This document shows, piece after piece, positions 24,502 to 32,615 of a stretch of DNA of 52,283 bases. The DNA is from Fimenecus sp051881355 (lineage in GTDB: Bacteria > Bacillota > Clostridia > Oscillospirales > Acutalibacteraceae). The stretch covers positions 1 to 52,283 of the forward strand of contig JBJEPS010000057.1 in NCBI GenBank assembly GCA_051881355.1. The letters run 5' to 3'. The notes under the pieces are model-generated. The model saw only the letters and a list, made by a program, of their open reading frames with translations. It made no database searches and was not told the origin of the DNA. Numbering within the stretch: the stretch's first letter is position 1; each line of letters starts with the position of its first letter. The position numbers were made by a program, and so were the translations under genes.

Positions 24502-25344
24502 ATGTATTTTTTTCGAGGAAAGGATTTTTCATTTCCCATCAATACACATACCTACATTATGGGGATTTTGAATGTTACTCCAGACTCTTTTTTTGACGGT
24601 GGAAAATGGAACTCTCCGCAAATTGCTTTAACCCATGCGCTCGAAATGGAACGTGATGGGGCAGATTTGCTGGATATCGGTGCACAGTCTACAAGACCTG
24701 GGCACACGCCCCTTTCCGATGCGCAAGAATTGCAAGTGCTCCAACAGTTTTTGCCGCTGATTGCAAAACAAGTGCATATACCGATTTCCGTGGATACCTT
24801 TTATCCGCTGGTGGCAGAATATGCCCTGCAGAACGGTGCGCAAATCATCAATGATGTCAGCGGCGTTTTTTCTGAGCAAATGGCAGAAGTTGTCAAGCGG
24901 TATCATGCGGGTTGGATTGTGATGCACAGCGGCAACAGCAATTCCGATACTGTTGCAGAGTATCCAAACGGCGTTACACAAGATGTTCTGACCTTTTTTG
25001 ACCGTATGCAGGAGCAATGCGAAGCATCCGGCATCATGAAAGAACAGCTTTGTTTTGATATGGGCATTGGCTTTGGCAAAAGTCACGCAGACAATTTGGA
25101 GCTGATACGCAATGTTTCTCAGCTTAAGCGGGAAGACCGTGCTTTGCTGACGGCGCTTTCCTGCAAACGCGTAGTGGCAAATGAAACTGGTGCTGACGGG
25201 GATGACCGTTTGTATGGAACAGTTGCGGCAGATACGCTTGCTATTGCAGGCGGTACGGATTTTATTCGTGTCCACCACGTTCGAGAGTCAGTATTTGCTG
25301 CAAAAATGGCAGATGCATTGCTAAGGGAGCGTAAAAATGGATAA
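24502..25344 (+). CDS. folP: dihydropteroate synthase
   Basis: It condenses 6-hydroxymethyl-dihydropterin pyrophosphate with p-aminobenzoate to dihydropteroate. The 280-residue TIM barrel shows GILNVTPDSFFDGG (about 19), LDIGAQSTRPGH, ISVDTFYP and IINDVSGVF. The usual DPGIGFGK reads FDMGIGFGKS here, and the terminal RVHDV reads RVHHV. The frame opens well upstream inside folE, but the start at 24502 is set by G6 at 24490-24495 and by the family's length. It overlaps folB by 8 bases. The identity is secure despite the altered motifs. Confidence 0.95.
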   Translation: MYFFRGKDFSFPINTHTYIMGILNVTPDSFFDGGKWNSPQIALTHALEMERDGADLLDIGAQSTRPGHTPLSDAQELQVLQQFLPLIAKQVHIPISVDTFYPLVAEYALQNGAQIINDVSGVFSEQMAEVVKRYHAGWIVMHSGNSNSDTVAEYPNGVTQDVLTFFDRMQEQCEASGIMKEQLCFDMGIGFGKSHADNLELIRNVSQLKREDRALLTALSCKRVVANETGADGDDRLYGTVAADTLAIAGGTDFIRVHHVRESVFAAKMADALLRERKNG

Positions 25345-25726
25345 AATTATCATAAAAGGGTTAAGGTTATATGCCTATCACGGTGTAAATCCGGAAGAAA
25401 AAGCAGAGGGACAGATGTTTTATCTGGATATCACCTGTGCGGTTTCCTTATGTGTCCCTTGTAAAACCGATTGCGTAGAAGATACAGTCAGCTATGCAAA
25501 AATTTTAAAAACAGCACGCGTTGCGTTTCTGTCTGAAAAATTTGATTTGCTTGAACGTGCGGCAGAGTGTGTTGCGTCTGCGGTACTCAGTCATTTTGCA
25601 TCGATACAGACGGTTACGGTTTGTGTAAAAAAACCGCAAGCACCCATTAAGGCGGATTTTGATTATGTTGCAGTTGAAATTACAAGAGAGCGCCAGACGG
25701 AAACGACAGAGGAGACAGACGAATGA
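25337..25726 (+). CDS. folB: dihydroneopterin aldolase
   Basis: It cleaves 7,8-dihydroneopterin to 6-hydroxymethyl-dihydropterin and glycolaldehyde. The 129-residue protein has the family start IIKGLRLYAYHGVNPEEKAEGQ (read in two parts), with the active-site Glu in NPEEK. DTVSYAKI and LLERAAECVASAVL follow, with the catalytic Lys in VKKPQAPI. It overlaps folP by 8 bases and folK by 4, so the three enzymes of adjoining steps are translationally coupled. Confidence 0.95.
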   Translation: MDKIIIKGLRLYAYHGVNPEEKAEGQMFYLDITCAVSLCVPCKTDCVEDTVSYAKILKTARVAFLSEKFDLLERAAECVASAVLSHFASIQTVTVCVKKPQAPIKADFDYVAVEITRERQTETTEETDE

Positions 25727-26202
25727 AAGCGGTTTTAGGATTAGGGACAAACATCGGTGAACGTTTGCAAAATTTGCAAGATGCACTTACCGCTTTGTCG
25801 CACCTGCCGAATACGGAGATTTTAAATAAATCCAAGATTTATGAAAGTGAGCCGTACGGCTACAAGGAACAGGCGGATTTTTTGAATATGGCGGTGGAAA
25901 TTGAAACGGATTTATCTCCGGAAACCGTGCTTGGTGCCTGTCTTGGTATTGAAAGTGCGCTCGGCAGAGTGCGTTTGTTTCAGAACGGTCCGCGTATTAT
26001 TGATATAGATGTTTTGCTTGTAGAGGATTTTTCTTCCGATACGCCGCACTTTCGTGTGCCGCATCCCGAAATTCGGAACCGTTCGTTTGTTTTACGGCCG
26101 CTGATGGATTTATTCCCGAACGGGGTTGCCTATAATTTTTCTTTTTCGGTTGCTTATCAAAGCCTCCCCATGACGGATATTCAGGTTTATACCGTTGAAT
26201 AA
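25723..26202 (+). CDS. folK: 6-hydroxymethyl-7,8-dihydropterin pyrophosphokinase
   Basis: It transfers pyrophosphate from ATP to hydroxymethyl-dihydropterin, making the substrate of FolP. The 159 residues show LGTNIGERLQNL, KIYESEPYGYKEQADFLNMA, and the Mg/ATP block RVRLFQNGPRIIDIDVLLVED, read in two parts. VPHPEIRNRSFVLRPL is at the C-terminus. It is the last gene of the folE-P-B-K string and is followed by a strong hairpin shared with the convergent foldase gene. Confidence 0.96.
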   Translation: MKAVLGLGTNIGERLQNLQDALTALSHLPNTEILNKSKIYESEPYGYKEQADFLNMAVEIETDLSPETVLGACLGIESALGRVRLFQNGPRIIDIDVLLVEDFSSDTPHFRVPHPEIRNRSFVLRPLMDLFPNGVAYNFSFSVAYQSLPMTDIQVYTVE

Positions 26203-26213
26203 TATCTGTATAT

Positions 26214-26253
26214 AAAACAATCCGCATTGCTAAGCAATGCGGATTGTTTTTTT
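26214..26253. terminator. bidirectional terminator between folK and the foldase gene
   Basis: A perfect stem of at least 15 bp (ACAATCCGCATTGC with its complement) and a 3-base loop is flanked by A-runs on the left and T-runs on the right. It can end transcripts from both strands. Confidence 0.92.
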
Positions 26254-26266
26254 ATGTATTAAAGTA

Positions 26267-27952
26267 TCAATATTGAATATATCGATTGGTAATCAGCTTT
26301 TCTAATTGAGAAACAGACCAATTGATCATCAGTTCCGTTTCACGCACTTTGTAGGTTTCACCGTTGACAATATCATCATCAAATGCGGTAAGTGCATCAT
26401 TTGCCAAGACGGAACGAACAGAAGATTTCCAGCTTTCTTCGTGGTCATTGCCGACATAGTACATCACATGATATCCATAAGTGGTTTCAATAATGCCTGT
26501 GTCTCCCGGTTTTCTGTTCGGGTCGAAGCACCAATCGTTAAACTCTGTCACCATATCACCGACATGGACATCTTCATAAAGACCGCCGTTGGTGTTAGAG
26601 CCGGTATCATCACTGTTGTCATTTGCAAGTGTAGCAAAATTATCTTCTGTCGGATTTTCCAAATACTGATTGTAAATGGCTTGTGCCTGTTGATAGTATG
26701 CTTCCTTTTCGGACGCGGTCAATTCAACAGTGTTGCCGTCCTCGTCAGTCGAAGATTCGAACTGAATTAAAATGTGGCGTACATCGACCGGTTTAGTGGT
26801 ATCCTTGTGCGGTAAAACAGCCATATACAGAACAGCATAGCCGTTGTCTGTTTCCAAAACGGTTACATCACCGACAGCGCGGTCAGAAGCAAGTGCCCAA
26901 TCGCTTGCCTCTTGACTGTAAGAGTACAAAAGTGTTGAACCGGTAACATCTTCCAGCTTTACGGAAGATTCTGTTGCAGTTGATTTATAGGCTTTCGCCT
27001 GTTCCAGCAGAGTTTCAGGACTGCTCACATTTGCGGCGTAAGCATTTGCCTGCTCTTTTGCTTTTGCCATCGCATCTTCAGTAGCGGCTGCCTTCTCGTC
27101 ATCTGTGGCATCGTCGGCAATTGCAGAGGTATCTGCAGTTACTGTGAACCCATAAAGCGTAAACAAAGCATAGTCGGCAATGTTTTCAGCATATTCCTCA
27201 TCAATTTGCGCATCGGTAACGCCGTCTTCTACCTCTATCTGTTTCTGTTGTGCGTATTTGTATGCAAGCTGTCTTTCTTCCATCACTTCACGCAGCAACT
27301 GTTCGTCTACGCCCTTACCGTAAATTTTAGTCAGATATCTGTTCAACGAATAATCGTTGGACTCGGCAGTAGAACGAATGGATTCGACTTGCTCATCAAT
27401 TTCAGCCTGCTCCTCTTCATCTAAAGTAACACCGGTTTCGCGGGCAAGCTTCGCATATGCCATATAGGTTTGCAAATAATTCAGTGCCTGAATTCGGAAG
27501 TAATCAGCCCATGTGGGATTTTCGCCGTCAAAGCCTTCGATGGTGCCGCCGGGATATTCTTGTTCCATCGGGGTTTTGCTGCTGTCATAGCCGGTATACA
27601 TAGCGCCGTAGCCGGAGCCGTAGTATGAATCATACGACTGCGACTGGTTGTATGTATTTAAATACAAATCCATATAGTAGAAATTGTATTTGGCAACCGT
27701 AACTCTTTCGTCACCGATTTTTGCTGCGGTAAGCACTTTCTGCGGAAGACCGAAGAAATTCACGATGCTGTAAATTGCCGCAAGCCCAACAACGACAGCG
27801 AGTACGATGGCAACGACTTTGCCGACGACCTTTTTCGCCTTTGCAGCCTGCGGGCTTTTTTTCGCATTTTTCTTCGCCGCAGTAGCCATGCGCTTTTTGC
27901 GTTCTTCGCGGTAAAGCTCTGCCTGGCTTTTTTCGACTTGGTTGTTTTCCAT
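26267..27952 (-). CDS. membrane-anchored PrsA/SurA-like peptidyl-prolyl isomerase
   Basis: A foldase acting outside the membrane. The 561 residues comprise a long charged, Lys-rich cytoplasmic N-terminus (1 to about 44), one membrane helix (about 45-68), a helical SurA-like chaperone part with a Tyr/Ser/Gly-rich stretch, and a parvulin-type isomerase domain at about 395-505. The last is recognised by VDVRHILIQFES and PGDTGIIETTYGYHVMYYVG. It uses a membrane helix rather than the lipid anchor of classical PrsA. It is a single-gene unit on the minus strand with promoter at 28019-28047. Confidence 0.87.
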   Translation of the reverse strand: MENNQVEKSQAELYREERKKRMATAAKKNAKKSPQAAKAKKVVGKVVAIVLAVVVGLAAIYSIVNFFGLPQKVLTAAKIGDERVTVAKYNFYYMDLYLNTYNQSQSYDSYYGSGYGAMYTGYDSSKTPMEQEYPGGTIEGFDGENPTWADYFRIQALNYLQTYMAYAKLARETGVTLDEEEQAEIDEQVESIRSTAESNDYSLNRYLTKIYGKGVDEQLLREVMEERQLAYKYAQQKQIEVEDGVTDAQIDEEYAENIADYALFTLYGFTVTADTSAIADDATDDEKAAATEDAMAKAKEQANAYAANVSSPETLLEQAKAYKSTATESSVKLEDVTGSTLLYSYSQEASDWALASDRAVGDVTVLETDNGYAVLYMAVLPHKDTTKPVDVRHILIQFESSTDEDGNTVELTASEKEAYYQQAQAIYNQYLENPTEDNFATLANDNSDDTGSNTNGGLYEDVHVGDMVTEFNDWCFDPNRKPGDTGIIETTYGYHVMYYVGNDHEESWKSSVRSVLANDALTAFDDDIVNGETYKVRETELMINWSVSQLEKLITNRYIQY

Positions 27953-28018
27953 TCAGAATTCATCCTTTATCAGTTGATTTTCGGTCAGCGGTATCCCGCA
28001 ACGCGATTAAACAAGACT

Positions 28019-28047
28019 ATTTTATACTATTTCTGAAAAAGTTACAA
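28019..28047 (-). promoter_or_regulatory. sigma-A promoter of the foldase gene
   Basis: Read on the minus strand: TTGTAA, a 17-base spacer and TAAAAT, about 66 bases before the start codon. Confidence 0.65.
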
Positions 28048-28060
28048 GCACTATTTTCAC

Positions 28061-28080
28061 AAAATCAGCAAAACTGCTGA
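28061..28080 (-). terminator. short terminator after the second ABC-F gene
   Basis: On the minus strand the 6-bp stem TCAGCA/TGCTGA has loop GTTT and is followed by TTTTG. It lies 25 bases past the stop codon. The stem is short, so the call is moderate. Confidence 0.55.
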
Positions 28081-28104
28081 ATTATTTACATTTTGTTTAT
28101 GATT

Positions 28105-30015
28105 TTATTCCGACAGTTCCAACCATTCGCTTTCTTTGCGCTCCACAGCCTCTTCCAACTCTGCAATTTGCTCCAACAATTCGGAAAGACGTACATAGTT
28201 TTCCGCGACCTCGGGCAATTCACATTCTGCCTTCAGCACATTTAACTGCACATATGAATCTTCAATTTCCTTTTGCAACGCAGCAAGGCGGGCGCGGCGT
28301 TTTCGATCCTCTGCCTTATTTTTTTTATTGGTCATATAAAGTTGTTTTTGCGCAGAGTCTTCTTTATGGGGTTGAACGCTTGGTGCGGTCTGTGTACTAA
28401 CCGTTTCCTTTGCAAGACAGTATTCGGGATAACCGCCCGCAAATTCTTGAATGCCATCGGGGAAAAGTTCAATCATTTTGTTCGGGACGCGGCTCAAAAA
28501 ATAGCGGTCATGTGAAACGGTCAACAGTGTCCCTGTGTATTCGCGTAAGGCAGTATCCAAGGCTTCTTTTGCAGTGTAATCCAAGTGATTGGTTGGTTCG
28601 TCGAGAATCAAAAAATTACTGCGTTCAAACATAATGATACAAAATGCAACTTTTGCACGATTTGCACCGGATAGATCGCGTATGCGTTTAAATACAGCGT
28701 CTTCCTCAATCAGCAGTTTGCCGAGCGCACTGCGGATTTCCAAATCGGTTTTCCCCGGAAAACGGCGATGCACGGCTTCGATGACTGTATCGTTCAGATT
28801 TAAATCGGCAAGTTCTTGGTCAAAATACGAGATTTTCACGTTGCCGCCGATGCGGATTTTGCCGGAATAGGGGATTTTGCGCAAAATGGCTTTTAAAAGA
28901 GAGGTTTTTCCGACGCCGTTTTTACCGACAATCGCGATTTTATCTCCTTGACCTACTGTAAAAGATACGCCGTCATACAATTGCTTGCCGGTCTGTGCAT
29001 TCCCAACGAACACACCGACATTTTCCAGTGTCAACACGGATTTAAACGGTTCATAATCATAAGCAAAATGAAATTTGGCTGTTTTTTGCTGCGGATTGGG
29101 TTTTGCGGCAAGCTCCATTTTTTCAAGTGCTTTTACACGGGACCCGACGCTGTTTGTACTGCTGGATTTTGCTAAATTTCTGCGCACGTAATCGCGCAAA
29201 GCTGTCAATTCCTCTTGTTGCTTTTTGTATTCCTTTTCAAGCCTACGTATACGCGCTTCCTTTTGCTGTAAAAAAGCGGAATATCCGCCTTTATAGCGCA
29301 CCAGTTCGCCACGTTCCAGCTCGCAGATGTCACTGGCAACTTTGTCTAAGAAAAAACGGTCGTGCGATACAACCAAAACAGCACCTTTATAATTTTGCAG
29401 ATATGTTTCAAGCCACGAAAGCATTGAAAAATCCAAATGATTGGTCGGTTCATCTAAAATCAGCAGTTCCGGGTTTTGCAGCAATACCTTTGCCATGGCA
29501 AAACGAATTTTTTCACCGCCGCTTAAGGTTTTTACTTTGCCGTTTAAGTCGAAACTATCGAAGCCTAAACCGTTTAATATAATTTGAATACGCACATCGG
29601 CGTGATAGCCGTCTGCGGCAGTATAAGCGTTGTTTAGCGTCTCATATTTTTCCGTCAAAGCATGATACTCGTCGGTATTTGGAATTGCAGAAGCCAATGC
29701 TTGTGTCAAGCTTTCCATTTCGGAGCGCATTTTGTATACAGACGATAATGCCGATTGAATTTCTTCCAGCAAGGTGTTGTCTGTATTTAAGACCTCGTTT
29801 TGCTTTAAATACCCGATTGCCAAATTGCGCTTTACACTGTACTCGCCCGCATCATACGGTAGATCACCGCTGATGATGTTGAGCAAGGTGGTTTTTCCGA
29901 CACCGTTGACCCCCAACAACCCGATACGGTCATGTGCGGAAATCGTCAAATCAATATTTTTAAGCACAATTTCATCGGCAAAGCTTTTTTGAATTTGGTG
30001 TAAGGAAATGAACAT
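28105..30015 (-). CDS. ABC-F family ATPase (second, Uup/YdiF-like)
   Basis: A soluble twin-ATPase protein of 636 residues. Domain 1 has GVNGVGKTT, signature LSGGEKIRFAM and LLILDEPTNHLDF. A helical linker with many Lys/Glu/Arg follows (about 240-290). Domain 2 has GKNGVGKTS and FLILDEPTNHLDY, but its signature reads LSGANRAKVAF instead of LSGGE. The C-terminal ~75 residues are a charged coiled coil, as in the Uup/YdiF group. The start at 30015 has GGAG seven bases upstream; an upstream extension of seven codons has no site. It belongs to the translation-factor ABC-Fs; a resistance role is not shown. A terminator-like hairpin stands just before it. Confidence 0.9.
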   Translation of the reverse strand: MFISLHQIQKSFADEIVLKNIDLTISAHDRIGLLGVNGVGKTTLLNIISGDLPYDAGEYSVKRNLAIGYLKQNEVLNTDNTLLEEIQSALSSVYKMRSEMESLTQALASAIPNTDEYHALTEKYETLNNAYTAADGYHADVRIQIILNGLGFDSFDLNGKVKTLSGGEKIRFAMAKVLLQNPELLILDEPTNHLDFSMLSWLETYLQNYKGAVLVVSHDRFFLDKVASDICELERGELVRYKGGYSAFLQQKEARIRRLEKEYKKQQEELTALRDYVRRNLAKSSSTNSVGSRVKALEKMELAAKPNPQQKTAKFHFAYDYEPFKSVLTLENVGVFVGNAQTGKQLYDGVSFTVGQGDKIAIVGKNGVGKTSLLKAILRKIPYSGKIRIGGNVKISYFDQELADLNLNDTVIEAVHRRFPGKTDLEIRSALGKLLIEEDAVFKRIRDLSGANRAKVAFCIIMFERSNFLILDEPTNHLDYTAKEALDTALREYTGTLLTVSHDRYFLSRVPNKMIELFPDGIQEFAGGYPEYCLAKETVSTQTAPSVQPHKEDSAQKQLYMTNKKNKAEDRKRRARLAALQKEIEDSYVQLNVLKAECELPEVAENYVRLSELLEQIAELEEAVERKESEWLELSE

Positions 30016-30034
30016 CGTATAACTCCGTATATAC

Positions 30035-30060
30035 AAAAACGGGGCAGATGTGCTGCCCCG
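30035..30060 (-). terminator. terminator hairpin between ktrA and the ABC-F gene
   Basis: On the minus strand the 8-bp stem CGGGGCAG/CTGCCCCG has a 5-base loop and is followed by T5. It lies 8 bases upstream of the ABC-F ribosome binding site, so the ABC-F gene must either be read through this hairpin or start from an unseen promoter. Confidence 0.85.
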
Positions 30061-30064
30061 CGCT

Positions 30065-30709
30065 TTATTTGATTAAGCGTTCAACATCTTCGTTCCGACC
30101 GAGTACCATTAAAATTTCGTCAGCCGTAAAAACATGATCCGGGTGCGGCAGGGGATTGATATTCTCACCAACCTTAATTGCCAAAATACTGATATTGTAT
30201 TTGGAACGTACATTTTTTTGTACAATGGATTTGCCAACCCAGTTTTCCGGAACACTGATTTCATAAATAGAAAAGTCTTTGTTTAACTCAATGTAATTAA
30301 AAACGCTGTCAGATCCGAACTTGACCGCTAAACGCTCCGCGGTTTCTTTTTCGGTATATATAACCTCATCAGCACCGTTGCGCAGTAAAAACTTTGCGTG
30401 CACATCGCGGCTTGCGCGGGATAAAATATAATTTGCACCCAAATCCTTAAGCAAAGCGGTGGTTTCCAAAGAGTTTTGAAAATTATCGCCGATGGTGACA
30501 ACACATAAATCATAATTGTCCACCCCAAGGGAGCTTAAAAACATTTCGTTGGTGGCATCGCCGATTTGTGCATTGGTCACATACGGCAACACAACGTTGA
30601 CGCGGTCTTCAAGAATGTCTACCGCCATTACATCATTGCCTTGTTCGTAAAATTTTTGTGCCATATGGCGACCGAATCTGCCAAGACCGATAATTAAAAT
30701 GGATTTCAT
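30065..30709 (-). CDS. ktrA: potassium uptake regulatory subunit KtrA/TrkA
   Basis: A cytosolic RCK protein that gates the potassium channel subunit in response to nucleotides. The 214 residues hold an N-terminal Rossmann domain with GLGRFGRHMAQ (dinucleotide loop) and the acidic end of strand 2 in AVDILED, GDATNEMFLSSLGV, and a C-terminal TrkA-C domain from about residue 140. Length fits KtrA/KtrC. It is encoded 11 bases after ktrB, so the two subunits come from one mRNA. Confidence 0.93.
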   Translation of the reverse strand: MKSILIIGLGRFGRHMAQKFYEQGNDVMAVDILEDRVNVVLPYVTNAQIGDATNEMFLSSLGVDNYDLCVVTIGDNFQNSLETTALLKDLGANYILSRASRDVHAKFLLRNGADEVIYTEKETAERLAVKFGSDSVFNYIELNKDFSIYEISVPENWVGKSIVQKNVRSKYNISILAIKVGENINPLPHPDHVFTADEILMVLGRNEDVERLIK

Positions 30710-30720
30710 AAAGCTACTCC

Positions 30721-32067
30721 TTACCCAATGGTAATATTTTCAACAGGATATCTTGACGGTGTGACGCTTTGTTGGTCATGGAATGCAAGCAAAAGTGTCA
30801 GTCCGCCGACGCGTCCGAAAAACATCAGCGCCATTAAAATGAAGTGGGAGACTGTGCTCAAGCCTGCAGTAATCCCAAGCGACAGCCCGACTGTACCGAT
30901 AGCGGAGGCGGTTTCAAAAAGCGCTTCTTTTACGGAAACGCTGTCAAATGCACAAATCAGCATTGCACAACTGAATAAAAGAAGTGTATACAGTGCGGTA
31001 ATGGAAATGATTTGTAATAACGCATCGTCACTGATTCTGCGGTGAAAACAGGAAATATTTTTTCGCTTTTTAAAGATAGATACTAAGCTTGCACAAAGCA
31101 TGGCGAGTGTTGTGGTTTTTAAACCGCCAGCCGTGGAGCTCGGCGAGCCGCCGATAAGCATCAAAAAAATCATGCACAGAATCGTAGCGTCGGAAAACAC
31201 AGTTAAATCGGCGGTATTAAAGCCTGCCGTTCTTGTGGTAATGGTTTGGAAAAGACATGACAGAAAATAGGTGAGCGGTGCGCCTTTAAAGCTCGGATTG
31301 TTGCGTTCCGTTAAAAGCATAAATAGAAACGGTACGACAATCAAAGCAGCGGTTGTAACCAAAACAACCTTGGTGTGCAGTTTATAACGGCGAAAGCGAA
31401 ATCTGTTGGTTTTGATATCCGACCAAACAAAAAAGCCGATTCCGCCAATGATAATTAAAGCTGAAATCACAAAATTAACCAATGGGTCGGCGGCATACTG
31501 TGTCAGCGACGAAAAAGCACCGCTGCTGCCCATCAAATCAAACCCTGCGTTGCAAAATGCAGATACAGCATGAAAAATACTGAAATAAAGTCCTTTCCAA
31601 AACCCGTATTGCGGACAGAACCGAAAGCAAAGCAAAACCGAACCGCTGATTTCAAATATTGCCGTACCAATTAAAATAAAGCGTGTCATACGAACAATGC
31701 CGCCAACCTGCGTCGCATTGACAGACTCTTGCAGGGTGTAGCGACTGCGTAAGCCGATTTTATGTTTGGTCAGCGTCATCGCAGAAATAGCGAGTGTCAT
31801 AAAGCCGATGCCACCGACTTGAATCATCAACAAAATGACCAGTTGACCGAATATCGACCAATAGGTGTAGGTGTCAAAGACCACCAAACCGGTCACGCAG
31901 GTGGCAGAAGTTGCGGTAAACAATGCATCAAAAAAATTTGTCCAGTGCCCGCTGCGAGCGGAAATCGGCAGGCAAAGCAAGAATGCCCCCAGTAAAATAA
32001 TACAAAAATAGCCTAAAATAATGGTACGCAAAGGGGATAATCTGAATTTTTTAGCAGTCTTTTTCAT
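30721..32067 (-). CDS. ktrB: potassium uptake membrane subunit KtrB/TrkH
   Basis: The ion-conducting membrane subunit, 448 residues, with four helix-loop-helix repeats. Each selectivity-loop glycine is visible: SATCVTGLVVFDT, SAFCNAGFDLMG, TTRTAGFNTADL and SAIGTVGLSLGIT. The SPSSTAGGLKTTTLAML segment after the third repeat is the family hallmark. Length is close to Bacillus KtrB. Together with KtrA it forms a Ktr-type potassium (often sodium-coupled) uptake system. The likely promoter is at 32102-32130. Confidence 0.94.
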   Translation of the reverse strand: MKKTAKKFRLSPLRTIILGYFCIILLGAFLLCLPISARSGHWTNFFDALFTATSATCVTGLVVFDTYTYWSIFGQLVILLMIQVGGIGFMTLAISAMTLTKHKIGLRSRYTLQESVNATQVGGIVRMTRFILIGTAIFEISGSVLLCFRFCPQYGFWKGLYFSIFHAVSAFCNAGFDLMGSSGAFSSLTQYAADPLVNFVISALIIIGGIGFFVWSDIKTNRFRFRRYKLHTKVVLVTTAALIVVPFLFMLLTERNNPSFKGAPLTYFLSCLFQTITTRTAGFNTADLTVFSDATILCMIFLMLIGGSPSSTAGGLKTTTLAMLCASLVSIFKKRKNISCFHRRISDDALLQIISITALYTLLLFSCAMLICAFDSVSVKEALFETASAIGTVGLSLGITAGLSTVSHFILMALMFFGRVGGLTLLLAFHDQQSVTPSRYPVENITIG

Positions 32068-32101
32068 TGCAGTGTCCTGTATTCATCAAAATATCAGCAG
32101 T

Positions 32102-32130
32102 ATTATAGTACAAGCCGTAGCAAAAAGAAA
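32102..32130 (-). promoter_or_regulatory. probable promoter of ktrBA
   Basis: On the minus strand a perfect TATAAT (32102-32107) is preceded at 17 bases by TTTCTT, a weak -35 box. It lies 35 bases before the ktrB start. Confidence 0.5.
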
Positions 32131-32138
32131 GCACTTTT

Positions 32139-32615
32139 TTAAATTTTTTTCTTTGAGACAAAACGGTTTCGAATATACCGATATGCCGCCACGATCATAC
32201 GCATGCCGGAGGAAACTACGACAATCCCTGCGGTTATACAGAGTGCAATTTGCAAAGTATAAGCTGCTGCTTTCCCGAATAACTGCCAATCCGTATTGAG
32301 GGCAAATTTCATTGTGCTGTAAAGTGCGCCGCCGGGAATCATCGGAATAAAGCCCGGCACAAGATAGGAGGTTGTCGGCGTTTTTTTGATTCTGGCAAAA
32401 ATTTCGGCGTAAATGGTTACAAACGCCGAGGCAAAAAAATAGCGTATCGGTTCACTCGCAAACCAAATGCCGAGCAGTAAGAATAATCCCCACGATAGCA
32501 TACCGCCGAGTGCGGCAATCAAGAGCTTTGTGCGTCGTAGGTTAAATAATACGGAAAATCCGAGAGAACCGAGAAAAGCAGTGACAATTTGCGTGATTAT
32601 TTGCGCAATACTCAT
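32139..32615 (-). CDS. threonine/serine exporter, C-terminal half (ThrE/YjjB type)
   Basis: A 158-residue membrane protein with about four to five helices, of the DUF3815/ThrE_2 family. It shows FLGSLGFSVLFNLRR at the start, GGMLSWGLFLL, and the conserved FVPGFIPMIPGG-like segment (YLVPGFIPMIPGGALY). With the DUF1212 protein encoded just upstream it makes up a split ThrE-type exporter. The two genes overlap by four bases. YjjP/YjjB of E. coli has the same split and is linked to succinate export, so the substrate here is open. Confidence 0.87.
   Translation of the reverse strand: MSIAQIITQIVTAFLGSLGFSVLFNLRRTKLLIAALGGMLSWGLFLLLGIWFASEPIRYFFASAFVTIYAEIFARIKKTPTTSYLVPGFIPMIPGGALYSTMKFALNTDWQLFGKAAAYTLQIALCITAGIVVVSSGMRMIVAAYRYIRNRFVSKKKI

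Noticed and set aside
28105..30015. Antibiotic-resistance ABC-F
   Set aside because: The linker and coiled-coil tail point to the housekeeping Uup/YdiF group, and no resistance-type linker could be recognised; resistance cannot be claimed from sequence.
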